DNA of 64,000 nucleotides from Sipunculus nudus (taxonomy: Eukaryota; Annelida; Sipuncula; Golfingiida; Sipunculidae): positions 4,686,076 to 4,750,075 of the forward strand of contig CM049309.1 of NCBI GenBank assembly GCA_026874595.1. Direction: 5' to 3'. Made by a program: the position numbers and the translations under genes. The notes under the pieces are model-generated. The model was given only the letters and a program-made list of their open reading frames with translations, was not told the DNA's origin and made no database searches. Positions 51,001 through 59,552 of the stretch are shown here, in pieces. Within the stretch, counting starts at the first letter, position 1, and every line of letters begins with the position of its first letter.

Positions 51001-53617
51001 CCTCTGTACTGTGACCCAGCAGTTGAAATGATTACACTCCCAGGACCTGCAGGTGCAGTAGACACTGGGCCTGGGTGACACCAGAATATAAGATAAATGA
51101 GTGGAAACAAGTGCTGCTGCCCTGTGGTGTAGGACCAAACAGAAATGAACTCTGCAGATGTATATACTTAGTTCAAGAATAAGACAAGTCAGCATTAAAA
51201 AATTGAGGCTTTTATCTCCACCAAAAGGTATATATATATATATTCAGAAACATTTTTAACACTTTTAATAATTCTTCTGAATAATTCTAACGTGCACTAA
51301 ATTTCTAACATGAACTGTGATGTTAAGTGCTAACACAATTATATTTTCTCTGATTACTTCAGCCCCCCATTTTTAAACTTTAATATAACTATTTTCTCTT
51401 AGCTTTTTTAGCCCACTATTTAAGCTATAACATAACTATATTCTCTTGACTTTTCAGCCCACTATTTTAGCTTTAAAATAACTATATTCTCTTGACTTTT
51501 CAACCAACTATTTAAGTTTTAAAATAACTATGTTCTCTTAACTTTTTCAGCCCACTATTTTAGCTTTAAAATAACTATATTCTCTTGACTTTTCAGCCCA
51601 CTATTTTAGCTATAAAATAACTATATTCTCTTGACTTTTTTCAGCCCACTATTTAAACTTTAACATAACTGTATTCTCTTGTCTTTTTCAGCCCACTATG
51701 AGGACTTGGATGCCACAGATTCCCGGGTGGTTTATATGTGGGAAGCGTTGTCTAATTTCTCCTGCGAGGATCTGAGTCGTTTCTTGAGATTTGTAACTGG
51801 TCGTCGACGGTTACCAGCTCCAATATACATTTGTCCTGGCAAAGAGTAAGATTTGTTGCCCAGACCTCCTTAACTGTTGTTATTTAACTATTTGTAGCAC
51901 CTACATTGAGAACTGTTCTTGAATTTTGTTGTTAGTTTCTGTTCAGTTCACCATTATTGTTTATAATAAAGGCATCTGAGTAGCAGAATGCCCTTTAGCA
52001 GTTATTGATATTCATGTTTGAATCCCTTGGTGAATTAAGTAGAAATATTTCATGCTGGAAAATTAAGTTCATATCTGCACAATACTAGGTTCAGGATTGT
52101 TGTTCTTTTTGTGGCTAATGACCACTACGCTCCTAAGGCAGCGGTTATACACTACAGTCACCCCAGATCTCTTTTCTCATATCCACAGCTCTGTATAGCA
52201 AGGTTCTCTGGGTTTGACCACCAGGGTGAGCACAGAGAAAAGAAGTGTTATCAGACCAATGATAGCGGGGTATCACATTGTGCATCCAGCTCCAAATTTT
52301 AAACATGAAACACCCCCCTCATTGGAGTGATAACATTTTTATAGCACTTAGCCAAGAATCAGACCAATGCAAGCTGAATCTATTTGTGTCAGTCTGAAGA
52401 GTAAGATTAAATTTCATTGATCTTAAGTTCTCTCATATTTTATGAAGTATTCCATTATGTAGGTTCGCATGTTATTATGATGTTTGTGATTAGATATATG
52501 CATTGATTAGATAATGATAAAGCTACATTTTGTTTGCAGGGAAACATCAGACGCTCTGCCAGAGTCTTCAACATGTGCTAACACCCTATACTTACCTAAC
52601 TATACTAGGTAATTATATTTGTATTATAGTACAATGGGTCCATATGTTTATGGAGTGTATGTCTATGCCCAAGCTTACCATCGCACTGAATTTGTCTGGC
52701 AAATTGCACTTGAGATATACATTCCTTCCGAAAAATGTCGATTGGTTACCTTCAGTATGAATTGGCACGTAACATAAATCACCAGAGCAAGTATAAATGC
52801 AACAACACCTGAACAAGACAATGTTGGGTTCAGGTACACAATTCAGAGTACCTGTACTTGTACCTGGCTATCATGTTTAGGAAGTACCTTGTACTTGTAC
52901 CTTCCTATACCTGAAGTATGTATAAGATACTCCTGGTGTTTGTATGTTACTTGAAATGGACACCAGGCTTGGGTCAATTACATATATCAAGCTGTCACCC
53001 CTGTCAGGACAGTTATCTAACCCAGGTACAAGTTTTATCTCTGCACCCTTTGAAGTTGAGTAAGCTAACTGGGCCAGTAGCGAGCTAGTGAGCCTCTAGC
53101 CTCTAAAAAGGAAGTCCGTTGTGGCATTGCTAGCACAAGTAAAGTCTAACCAACAAAGGATATGAGGTTCTGTGGTTCATCCACAGTGAAACTAATAGAA
53201 AATTACCACAATACTTGTATTCCAGTATTCCTCGCAACAAATAATGTGAAATAAAAAAAAATTTGGTATTCAGTGTGACACTGATTTATTTTCCAGCCCA
53301 TATGAGATTCATTTATTGTGTGCTTGAAAAAACCACTAAAGCACTGGCTAGATATATTGCATATTTTTTTTCAGTTCTAAAGACTTCTATTAATTTAAAG
53401 CAGCCACTCTCTGTAGTCAATGTTGAAAATTCTGTGAAGATACAATTAAAGCTGAGAAAGATATTACCCATAATATAATGTAAAAATTTAAATGGTTAAG
53501 TAATTAATGATGATTGTTATCTGTGTTTGCAGTGCAAAGTTGGCGGAGGAGAAGTTGAGGTACGCAGCATACAACTGCATAGCGATTGACACAGACATGA
53601 GTCCCTGGGAAGATTAG
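33412..53617 (+). CDS. HECTD3: HECTD3 orthologue, E3 ubiquitin ligase (18 exons, complete)
   Basis: HECT-type E3 ligase: the catalytic cysteine accepts ubiquitin from an E2 and passes it to substrates. Vertebrate HECTD3 acts in the cytoplasm. The spliced CDS is 2496 nt, 831 residues plus stop (human protein 861). Joined exons: 33412-33705, 36591-36733, 37268-37496, 38269-38384, 39574-39687, 40389-40477, 41125-41290, 41907-41988, 43206-43279, 43714-43872, 45138-45309, 45972-46094, 46894-46983, 49680-49886, 50202-50331, 51692-51845, 52540-52608, 53533-53617. All introns are GT-AG and phases agree. Domains: N-terminal region (1-200), APC10/DOC domain (about 205-380, with [21 protein letters not shown]), linker with [12 protein letters not shown] domain (about 485-831) with [10 protein letters not shown], and the catalytic loop SSTC with Cys793, 38 residues from the C-terminus as in human. 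It ends [11 protein letters not shown]. The start MMASGETG aligns with the human N-terminus. Identification rests on recognising near-identical motif strings along the whole protein. Confidence 0.97.
33706..36109 (+). other. HECTD3 intron 1 (main part)
   Basis: No exon seen. It contains a TA tract at 34001-34080 and a related pair of GGAAATAAG/CTTATTTCC segments near 33890 and 35185-35260 that look like repeat remnants. The stretch 35200-35300 is partly palindromic around CTCCCATGGAG. Confidence 0.6.
36110..36590 (+). repeat. 31-bp tandem array at the 3' end of HECTD3 intron 1, each unit ending in a 3' splice site
   Basis: About 15 degenerate units of roughly 31 bp (CATTCATGTATATTTTATTG then TATATTTTCAG). 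The units end in TTTTCAG followed by (T/C)ATTC. The real exon 2 also begins TATTC, so the exon's first bases belong to the unit. Clear decoy AG sites end at 36479, 36509, 36540 and 36571; the real one ends at 36590. Decoys at 36479 and 36509 are in frame with exon 2 and the intervening sequence has no stop. Confidence 0.85.
36591..36733 (+). CDS. HECTD3: HECTD3 exon 2 (residues 99-146)
   Basis: Reads [20 protein letters not shown] and continues to FKPFT. The acceptor TTTTCAG is phase 0. The donor is AG|GTCTGT in phase 2, a weaker GT site, but the join to exon 3 restores Arg-Trp-Thr matching the human RW motif. Confidence 0.9.
37268..37496 (+). CDS. HECTD3: HECTD3 exon 3 (residues 146-222)
   Basis: Reads [12 protein letters not shown], then [20 protein letters not shown], nearly identical to the human segment leading into the DOC domain. 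Acceptor CTCACAG, donor TGT|GTGAGT, phase 0. Confidence 0.95.
37497..38268 (+). other. HECTD3 intron 3
   Basis: 770 bases of AT-rich intron with no repeat family recognised. A plus-strand ORF from 38158 is intron read-through joined to exon 4. Confidence 0.9.
38269..38384 (+). CDS. HECTD3: HECTD3 exon 4 (residues 223-261), DOC domain core
   Basis: Reads [20 protein letters not shown] then [19 protein letters not shown]. The YWESDGSQ..HWVRL..KKGT signature defines the APC10/DOC beta-sandwich. Donor AA|GTAAGG, phase 2. Confidence 0.97.
38385..39573 (+). other. HECTD3 intron 4
   Basis: Contains a 13-base poly-C run (38502-38514). The 38550-39060 stretch is rich in AAACTGGTTTA-type motifs that suggest an old interspersed repeat. 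No exon seen. Confidence 0.7.
39574..39687 (+). CDS. HECTD3: HECTD3 exon 5 (residues 261-299), DOC domain
   Basis: Reads [20 protein letters not shown] then [17 protein letters not shown], matching human [20 protein letters not shown]. The donor CT|GTAAGT is phase 2 and is the first of a long series of duplicated donors. The last 20 exonic bases are part of the repeat unit. Confidence 0.95.
39668..40250 (+). repeat. 40-bp tandem array duplicating the exon 5 5' splice site
   Basis: The array begins inside exon 5. Each unit of about 40 bp carries GAAACTCCTGTAGATCT, a copy of the exon end, followed by GTAAGTACATGAA, a copy of the donor. About 14 units. Intact donors recur at 39728, 39768, 39808 and 39848 (GTAAGT) and at 39888 (GTGAGT); later units are decayed (ATAAGT, GTAAAT, GTTAGT). 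Retaining any unit reads Leu then TAA at 39689-39691, an immediate stop. Long minus-strand ORFs here are repeat artefacts. Confidence 0.95.
40389..40477 (+). CDS. HECTD3: HECTD3 exon 6 (residues 299-329)
   Basis: Reads [20 protein letters not shown] then IEIWIKECK, matching the human IIEIRIVECR strand of the DOC domain. Acceptor TGTTACAG, donor AAAG|GTGAGA, phase 1. Confidence 0.93.
40478..41124 (+). other. HECTD3 intron 6
   Basis: Contains loosely repeated ATGTCACAT/GATGAGACA motifs from 40800 to 41100 but no clean tandem unit. No exon seen. Confidence 0.7.
41125..41290 (+). CDS. HECTD3: HECTD3 exon 7 (residues 329-384), end of DOC domain
   Basis: Reads [20 protein letters not shown] then [19 protein letters not shown]. 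The DDGID.R...KIKS motif is shared with human. Donor AG|GTAAGA, phase 2. Confidence 0.95.
41440..41730 (+). repeat. Dispersed repeat, copy 2 (sense), in HECTD3 intron 7
   Basis: Inverse-orientation relative of 14290-14660. Shared blocks include TGATTGCTCTCATGCATACC, GGTTTTGGAGTGTCTG, TTTGGTCCTATTTCACAA and ACATGTGGAGACATCTTC. No ORF. Confidence 0.6.
41907..41988 (+). CDS. HECTD3: HECTD3 exon 8 (residues 384-411)
   Basis: Reads [20 protein letters not shown] then GSYHSLQ. Human has ILDSVLHHLVPAWDHTLG. Acceptor TTCCAG, donor CAG|GTGGGT, phase 0. Confidence 0.93.
42288..42772. mobile_element. 485-bp MITE in HECTD3 intron 8, TA target duplication
   Basis: The left end CTACAGGTTTCTTGTGCACA and the right end (reverse complement CTATAGGTTTCTTATGCTAA) form terminal inverted repeats of about 45 bp. 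They extend through AGCCAC and GTTGTTGTGACAGTTT on each side. TA flanks both ends (42286-42287 and 42773-42774). No ORF. The termini and TA duplication suit a Tc1/mariner-superfamily non-autonomous element. Confidence 0.8.
43206..43279 (+). CDS. HECTD3: HECTD3 exon 9 (residues 412-436)
   Basis: Reads [20 protein letters not shown] then MDTYR. Human has IKQVKQFLLLSRQRPGLV. Donor AG|GTAATT, phase 2. Confidence 0.9.
43714..43872 (+). CDS. HECTD3: HECTD3 exon 10 (residues 436-489)
   Basis: Reads [20 protein letters not shown] then [15 protein letters not shown] and EKPLDYR, almost identical to human. It leads into the HECT domain. Donor AG|GTAAAA, phase 2. Confidence 0.97.
44030..44420 (+). repeat. 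tRNA-derived SINE-like repeat in HECTD3 intron 10
   Basis: The 5' head TGGCTCAGGGGTAGAGC has the form of a tRNA A box (RNA polymerase III promoter). A diverged B-box-like segment follows. The body (CAGACCTGGGTGACACCAGG, then GAACTCTGCAGATGTACATA) is repeated at 50990-51210. That structure is typical of tRNA-derived SINEs. It does not fold as a complete tRNA, so it is not called a tRNA gene. Confidence 0.65.
44959..45026. repeat. (TA)n then (GATA)n microsatellite
   Basis: Alternating TA tract followed by four GATA units, in HECTD3 intron 10. Confidence 0.95.
45138..45309 (+). CDS. HECTD3: HECTD3 exon 11 (residues 489-546), start of HECT domain
   Basis: Reads [20 protein letters not shown] then [19 protein letters not shown] and [11 protein letters not shown]. 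Matches human with very few changes. Donor CAG|GTAGGT, phase 0. Confidence 0.98.
45310..45971 (+). other. HECTD3 intron 11
   Basis: AT-rich intron with a short poly-T run near 45391-45403 and no feature otherwise. Confidence 0.9.
45972..46094 (+). CDS. HECTD3: HECTD3 exon 12 (residues 547-587), HECT domain
   Basis: Reads [20 protein letters not shown] then [18 protein letters not shown]. Human has [20 protein letters not shown]. Donor CTA|GTGAGT, phase 0. Confidence 0.96.
46095..46893 (+). other. HECTD3 intron 12
   Basis: AT-rich with a 14-base poly-G run at 46539-46552 directly after a T run. No exon seen. Confidence 0.9.
46894..46983 (+). CDS. HECTD3: HECTD3 exon 13 (residues 588-617), HECT domain
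   Basis: Reads [20 protein letters not shown] then [10 protein letters not shown]. Human has [22 protein letters not shown]. Donor GAG|GTAAGA, phase 0. Confidence 0.96.
47140..47985 (+). repeat. Dispersed repeat copies in HECTD3 intron 13
   Basis: At least two related segments. One starts near 47150 (GCCAGGAGGTATTGTAATTC). The other, 47730-47985, has GTTTGTCTGTTAGCAGCTTT, AAAGTTATGAGTGGATTTTG and the shared end GGCTTGCATTCCTTA. That end block also closes the copies at 28.2 kb and, in reverse, 60.56 kb. Confidence 0.6.
48070..49500. mobile_element. Element with palindromic ends around a 280-bp tandem repeat (HECTD3 intron 13)
   Basis: The left end GTATCCGCCAAAACGAAGTT continues into TTGCGGATAC, a hairpin. 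The right end carries the reverse complement TTTTGGCGGATAC. Between them a unit of about 280 bp is repeated four times: the block CCTGGGATAG recurs at 48351, 48630 and 48910, and a variant at 49190. Each unit holds two similar halves, each with the 12-base palindrome GGTGGCGCCACC. Overlapping minus-strand ORFs simply read through the repeats. A non-autonomous element with internal tandem amplification. Confidence 0.7.
49680..49886 (+). CDS. HECTD3: HECTD3 exon 14 (residues 618-686), HECT domain
   Basis: Reads [20 protein letters not shown] and later [20 protein letters not shown]. It is the least conserved HECT exon against human (VLSDQQVVELIPGG). Acceptor TTTCTACAG, donor CAG|GTGTGC, phase 0. 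Confidence 0.93.
50202..50331 (+). CDS. HECTD3: HECTD3 exon 15 (residues 687-730), HECT domain
   Basis: Reads [20 protein letters not shown] then [13 protein letters not shown]. The [15 protein letters not shown] motif is identical in human. Donor A|GTGAGT, phase 1. Confidence 0.96.
50990..51215 (+). repeat. SINE-like repeat, second copy (HECTD3 intron 15)
   Basis: Shares blocks with 44200-44420: GGGCCTGGGTGACACCAGAA, AAGTGCTGCTGCCCTGTG and GAACTCTGCAGATGTATATA. The tRNA-like head is missing, so it is a 5'-truncated copy. Confidence 0.6.
51362..51691 (+). repeat. 47-bp tandem array duplicating the exon 16 3' splice site
   Basis: About seven units of 46-48 bp, each ending in a pyrimidine tract and TTTTCAG and followed by CCCACTAT. 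Those eight bases are the first eight of exon 16. AG-bearing decoys end at 51457, 51550, 51596 and 51644. One unit (near 51503) has lost the AG (CAA). The real acceptor ends at 51691. Decoy use would add 47 or more bases with a frameshift or an in-frame TGA. Confidence 0.93.
51692..51845 (+). CDS. HECTD3: HECTD3 exon 16 (residues 730-781), HECT domain
   Basis: Reads [20 protein letters not shown] then [19 protein letters not shown]. The [11 protein letters not shown].. motif is typical of HECT C-lobes. Donor GA|GTAAGA, phase 2. Confidence 0.97.
51846..52539 (+). other. HECTD3 intron 16
   Basis: AT-rich. A GC-richer block at 52110-52290 may be an old SINE-like repeat but lacks a clear polymerase III head. 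No exon seen. Confidence 0.7.
52540..52608 (+). CDS. HECTD3: HECTD3 exon 17 (residues 781-804), catalytic cysteine
   Basis: Reads [20 protein letters not shown]. The Cys codon at 52574-52576 is residue 793, the thioester-forming cysteine by alignment with human LPESSTCSSTLFLP. Acceptor TTTGCAG, donor AG|GTAATT, phase 2. Confidence 0.97.
52609..53532 (+). other. HECTD3 intron 17
   Basis: No exon seen. The 52840-52935 stretch repeats GTACTTGTACCT-type motifs. Confidence 0.85.
53533..53617 (+). CDS. HECTD3: HECTD3 exon 18 (residues 804-831 and stop)
   Basis: Reads [20 protein letters not shown] then DMSPWED and TAG at 53615-53617. Human ends [20 protein letters not shown] then WEE. Confidence 0.98.
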
Positions 53618-53648
53618 ACTGCAAATCAATTCTACAGTCCATATCACC

Positions 53649-53654
53649 AATAAA
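53649..53654 (+). terminator. Proximal polyadenylation signal of HECTD3
   Basis: AATAAA 32 bases after the stop codon would give a very short 3' UTR. Another AATAAA lies near 55775, so a longer 3' UTR of about 2.2 kb is also possible. Confidence 0.5.
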
Positions 53655-56400
53655 TAATGAATATTATTGTACGTTTCAGTACTTCAGTGAAGATAATCTG
53701 TGATCTGGGATTGTTTAACTTCTGTGATAGTCTGAAGGCATAGTGGATTTCAGGTTTACACAGTATATATGAGAAATGGTGGAGGAGAAATAGGTTTTTT
53801 TTCTGTGTCTGAAAGGATGGTAAGAAAGAATATTGATGCTACCGTTGATCAACTATATTTGATCACTGTAGCAGTTGATGGCCATTTAACAGTAAACGAA
53901 CAGATATTAAAGTTTCATGAAGGTCCTACCACATACCGCTCATCCTGTACCTATACAATGGAATCTATACACAAGTTTCCATATTCATTTAAATATATAT
54001 ACTAGTATATACACACACACACACACACACTCAGAATCAGTTATCCACGTGTTGACTGTTTATAATAACAGTTACAGTTGGCTTAATATTCAGATCTTAC
54101 ATTTTCACAGTTTTATCTTTTGTAGTGTTTCTCAGGTGTATGATACAGTTATCTGCATTGTTTAATTAATGAATACATGTGCAAAATCTGTACATTTTGA
54201 TAAAATCCCAAGGGAACATGGCAAAGGTGGAAATTCATTTTCTTAATTGGCAGCATGAATATTTATAGCATAAAATACATATTATTATTTGAAATATCAA
54301 ACTTTTGATTATCAATCTCAAAGTAAATGAGATATCAGTGATGCTGTAAGTTATATATATATGACTGTCCACCTTTGTGGAGGAGACGTCTTATTCTTGA
54401 AGGTTTTATTTTTTAGATAACTGCCTTTTTGTGAATATTGTGAATTATAAACCCTGCAAATGAAGAGCCACCCACAATATCTCTTGTGATGTCACCCCTC
54501 CAGCTTTGTCAGCATGGCATTCAACTTAAATATTTCTTGTCATGTGTATACACTGTTCTAAGTTTAATGTTACCACAAACACATCATTCATGTAAACATT
54601 ATTTATAAATACTGACTTATGTGAAAGTTTTAATAATATTTGTCTTATTGAAATTCATTCCAGATATTTGCACAAAGTCCTTTGATGTAACAGTTTATTT
54701 ACTGTTGGGCCCCGGTCACCTAATATAGCTGTCATTAAAAACTGCTGGAGACTCTAAAAGCTTTGTCTGATAATGTGCAGTAAATATGAAGAAATAATGA
54801 TATGCTGAGAAATATCACTTTATAAAATTCATACAAAGAAGAGTCTTTCAGAAGTTTGAACTTATAAGTCAAAGATAATAAGACTGTTGGAACTACTATA
54901 ATATGTATCCATAGCTGATATCTTAACAATTCATTGGGTCACTGTTTAAGAGAAAGGTAGTGCACTTTGATGTGACCAGAATGTTTTGTTTGGGCTATCT
55001 CCACCAGGTGTCTCTGCAACTTTGTGTAGAGGAACGCCATCTGGTACATAATGGGATATGTATTCTATGAAAGTGTCTCCACTTTGCACCAATATAATAT
55101 TCTTTCCGGCAGGCATAACCATTTTATAAGTATCTTCAGTTCAAAACATTGATGTATTCTCTAGGTTAACAATTTTTTTAGCACATTTATTTAAAATGAT
55201 ATGCTGCAGTGCTTTGCATATAAAATGAGGGAACAAACAAACATAATTGCAAGTTTAGTTGTTTAAAGAAAACAAGTAAGGTGCCTCATTAGGTGCCCTT
55301 ATGTGGATGTTTGTCACTTCTTAATACATACTGTTTTCAAAGACCATGGTCCATGACCACATTAAGAGGTTTTAGTACATTTACTGTTGCGCCAAAGTTG
55401 AGTGAATTGAAGGAATTATTTCTGTTTAAGGAATTGGAATTTAGAACATCTAACTAGGAAAAAAAGATCCTAGGATCTGGTATTTGCTATGTTGTTGCAT
55501 GATATCAAGTGTTGGATTATGCAAATTTTAACAAAAGTTATAATTTTGTTTTTGTATTATAGGAACATAATTATTACCATTAGGGTCTTGTTTCTTACAG
55601 ATCTGCATTATAATCAGACACTAGTTAAGTATATTGTTGTGAGACAGATGTTATTTTAGATGTTCTACATTTATCATTTATGATTGTGTTAGGTTAGTAT
55701 ACAAGTACTGAAAGCAATTTATTGAAACGTTAAGAAACAGGTTTGATACCAGGTTGTTAAGCTCAGTGGAAGCAATAAAGACCGGGAATTTAGCTCACAG
55801 ACAGACTACACCAGTGTATAAAAATTCAAAGAAATTATTGTTTGGATAATGATTTGTTTCATCTTAAATTGGCTGTGTATGGCTGCAGCTAATTTAAATG
55901 CTGTTAGTTCTCTTTCTCATGAACAGACACAACTTTTAATACATATTGAGTTTTGTTATATTAAAATTATTTAATTTCTATCCTTGTCTCATGGATTTAT
56001 TTCCTATATCCCACTAAAACTCCTGATAAAAATATTAGATACATCAACAATGATTTATTCTTCCGGTATATTACAAGTTTAATATTTTGGTACAGTCACT
56101 TTTTTCAGCATCCTGTAGAGGACTATGCAAAAAATTTACTTACCAATTTCCACACAGCTTTATGGAGGGGTCGTATAATGTTAAAATGATGTTTCCGCAA
56201 TAACTTCAAAAGAATTTGAGGTACAGTCACCAAACCAACGGGTTTGATGCATCTTATCAAGGGCTACCATAGGTTCAAATATGGGTGACCTTGATGTTTA
56301 TTTCAATGCTGAAATGATATTCCCATACTTATATTTTTAAATTGATGGATGGAATGAACCATGGTGGCCTGCAAAGTGTCAGTCTTTGCTTCTGAGTTCA
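53655..56400. other. HECTD3 3' UTR or intergenic DNA
   Basis: AT-rich with an (AC)n tract at about 54011-54030 and no ORF with coding character. It could include a long HECTD3 3' UTR up to the AATAAA near 55.77 kb. Confidence 0.5.
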
Positions 56401-57600
56401 AGATTGGGGCCTGTTCTTCAAGGCTCGGAGGGGGAGAGTTTTAATTGTGTTGGGATACAATGGCACCTGCAGTGAAATTCAAACAAAAAATTAAATTTCT
56501 TAGTAAGGGATGCATGGATTAATTCAAAAATAAAACTGGTGGCACTACCTGCAATCGTTATTATGTGGCGTCCGTCCGTACGTTTGCTTTTGGTGAAGAT
56601 TGCTCATATATCCGGAGTGGTTCAAGGTATTGGTATTGGTCTGAAATAATTTGTTTGCTGATGACGGGGGGCCTATTGGGGGGGGGGGGGGATTGTCTGG
56701 GGATACTATGGAACCTGCGGTGCCAAGAAATATCTAGTTCCAGTTTGAATTGACATGGATTTCAAACTTGACATATTTGGCCACCACTAAAGCAAGAACC
56801 ACTAGATTTCGGGGTCAAAGGTCAAGGTCACAGGACCCACATCTTTTAAAAGTTTGTGAATGCATTTTAAGCCATACGTTTCATCCAATGCCTTTAATCA
56901 TGCACATATAGCTCATCGCTAACACGGAAAAATTCCCGCCAATTTTTGGGTCACAAGCTAAAAGGTCAAGGTCACAGGAGCCATCTGTACACAAATTTGA
57001 TTCCAGATGATAACTCCAGCTTGAATCCACATACGGATTTCAAACTTGACTTTAATGGCCAACCCATAAGGTGTGAAATCTAGATTTCCAGGTCATGAAG
57101 TTTAAAGTCAAGATCACAGGGAACCTTGTACTTAAAAAGATTGTGGGTGCAGTTTAGCAAAACTTTTCATCCCTGACCTTTCATCTTGCATATATAGCAC
57201 ACCTGCCAGTAAGGGAAGATTTTGGGGTCAAAGTTTAAATGAGCCATCTCCCCTCAAATTTGTTTTGGGATGATAACTCCAGTTTGATTTGACATAAGGA
57301 TTTTAAACTTGATTTATCAATGGCCCACCATTTCGGGGTTAATGTCAAGTTATTACACGAAATATTTAAAAAAAGATTGTGGAGGCTTTGTAAATGTTTC
57401 ATCCAAAACTTTCACTTTGGGATTACCTAACAATACGAGAAGAACCATATTGATTTCAACATCATCAGTTCAAAGGTTAAAGTCACAGGACCATCCATCT
57501 GATTTATATACAGGCTTACAGTTTAATACACCTAATGTGCTTGGAATGCTCCACTCCTACCCCTTTCATACATGACTATAACTGTTTCATCTTGATTCAG
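56400..57600. repeat. Degenerate repeats with GGTCAAGGTCACAGG motif
   Basis: The block AAAGGTCAAGGTCACAGGAC or a close variant recurs near 56816, 56960, 57110 and 57475. It is preceded each time by TTGAT(T/C)..A.ATGGATTTCAAACTTGA-type sequence. An old, diverged tandem or satellite-like family. A 14-base poly-G run lies at 56678-56691. Confidence 0.65.
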
Positions 57601-57844
57601 ATGCTTAAATACTGTTTTGGGTAAGTTTGCTTTGTCTCTTCATGTAGTCAGGTCTTTTATTATATTTTTCAAACATCACGTAGCCCGCAGTAGAAATCAA
57701 TAGGCCTTTTGCGGGTCACTTACTGGCCTGTCAGTATTTAAGTTAAGGCATGGCTTGCCATTATTCTTTCTTTACTTATTCACATTTGTAGTTTCTTCAG
57801 CCGCTAAAGACTGATTTATTTGTATTTTTACTCATTTTTGCTCA

Positions 57845-58800
57845 GCCGACTGAAAGTCATTTGAGCTAACGCGATCAGTCTTTGTTCGTCGTCTGTCCGT
57901 TAACCAGGCACAACTCGTACCCGGTGGACCTAGAATCTTGTTACTTGACATCCAGTAAAGTCCATGAAAAATCTCCTTGGAAACCTGAAATTAGGTCCTT
58001 GTTATCCATATACTTTGAGCTAGAGGACACTAAAGAACCCCCCCCCCCCCCAATATAATAAAAAAAATTGATACAAAAGCTCCAGTATCTGAATAACTAA
58101 TTTATTGATTACCATGATTATTGATCATGGAATGTTTCATCAGTTTCTGCAGACTCCTGATGTAACCTCATTTATTTCTAATTTTTATGCATTTCTTTTT
58201 TTCTCTGTTTTTTATACCTGTAAAGATGTGGACATCTTTTAACAGGGCACAAATCGCAATGATGGGACCTAGGAACTTCTTATTTGACATCCAGAGAGGT
58301 CAATGAAAAATCTCTACCGAAACCCAAAATTAGGGGCTGTTATTCGTTTCCTTTGATCTATTGGGTCAGAAGGAACCCCCCCCCCCCTCCCCGAATAATT
58401 AAATATTTGATACAAAAGCTCCAGTATCTGAACAACTAATCCATTGATCACCATGATTCTTTGCATTCATATTAATCATGGAGTGTTACAGCAGTTCCTG
58501 CAGGCTGGCTGCGCCACCTGTTTTTTTTCTGGAATTTTCACTCATTTTTTTCGCTATATTTGAGACCTTCAAAGATGCGGTCGTCTTTTAACAGGGCACA
58601 AATCGTAACCATTGGACCTGGAATCATCAAACTTGACATCCAGGGACGTCCATGAAATATCTTCATGTAAACCTGAAATAAGGTCTCTGTTACCCATATC
58701 CTTCGAGTTATGCTTCAGTTGAATGGGGGAGACCACCTACAAAATTTGGCATTAAGATCATCACATTCCTTTTGTGAATGTCTTCTTAGTCCGCTGAGCG
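57845..58800. repeat. About 338-bp tandem repeat, two to three units
   Basis: The block TTGATACAAAAGCTCCAGTA occurs at about 58069 and 58407 (offset 338). ACTTGACATCCAG-type and AACAGGGCACAAATCG-type blocks recur near 57945, 58285 and 58640. Poly-C runs follow AGGAACC/AAGAACC in the first two units. No ORF. Confidence 0.75.
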
Positions 58801-59491
58801 TCACGACCCCTAGGTAACTTGTTACACATTCTATTATCCATTTTTGAGATTTCCAAATGAAACAGTCCGGGAGTTAACAGGGCACAGACCATTACCGTCG
58901 CACCTAGAAACTTCTGACTGTACATCTAAGCAGGTCCAGGAACCAGAAATCAGGTCATAATGACCAATATGGCCGAAAAATGATTCTCAGCACCCATATA
59001 GTCAGACGAGGCACAGGTAAGTTGTATCCATTTGGCTAAATCCATGTAAATATCATTTGAAATGTGAAATTTGGTCACCGTGACCTGTATTCTGCGATTT
59101 TGACTGCTGACTTTGAGCCTATAAAATGTCAACCTGCTTCAGAAGAAGGGGCCTATTTTAAAGGGGGTATATGCATGCTACAGACTTTTTAAATTGGTAA
59201 AGTTTTAAAACAATGAATATAATAAAAAAAATTTAATGCAAACATGTTTTCATAATTCTCCTGCCAAAAATGGGGTTAAATATAAACTTGTAATTATTAC
59301 CCCGGACCCCTGGTTCAGCAGAAGTGAAGGTCCATCTTACTGTCCATCTATAAATATTTCATATGCAACACAGTATTTTCAAAACCTTAACTCTGTTCAT
59401 GGCAGTTTATTGGTTTGGAAGTCATATATTTAATACTTGATTATAGCCAAATAGCAGGGCCGTATCCTCTTTGCTTTCCCAAAGCTGATTT

Positions 59492-59496
<5 letters not shown>

Positions 59497-59549
<53 letters not shown>
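59497..59549. repeat. (TA)n microsatellite
   Basis: Perfect TA tract of about 53 bases. Ile-Tyr ORFs on both strands are artefacts. Confidence 0.95.
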
Positions 59550-59552
<3 letters not shown>

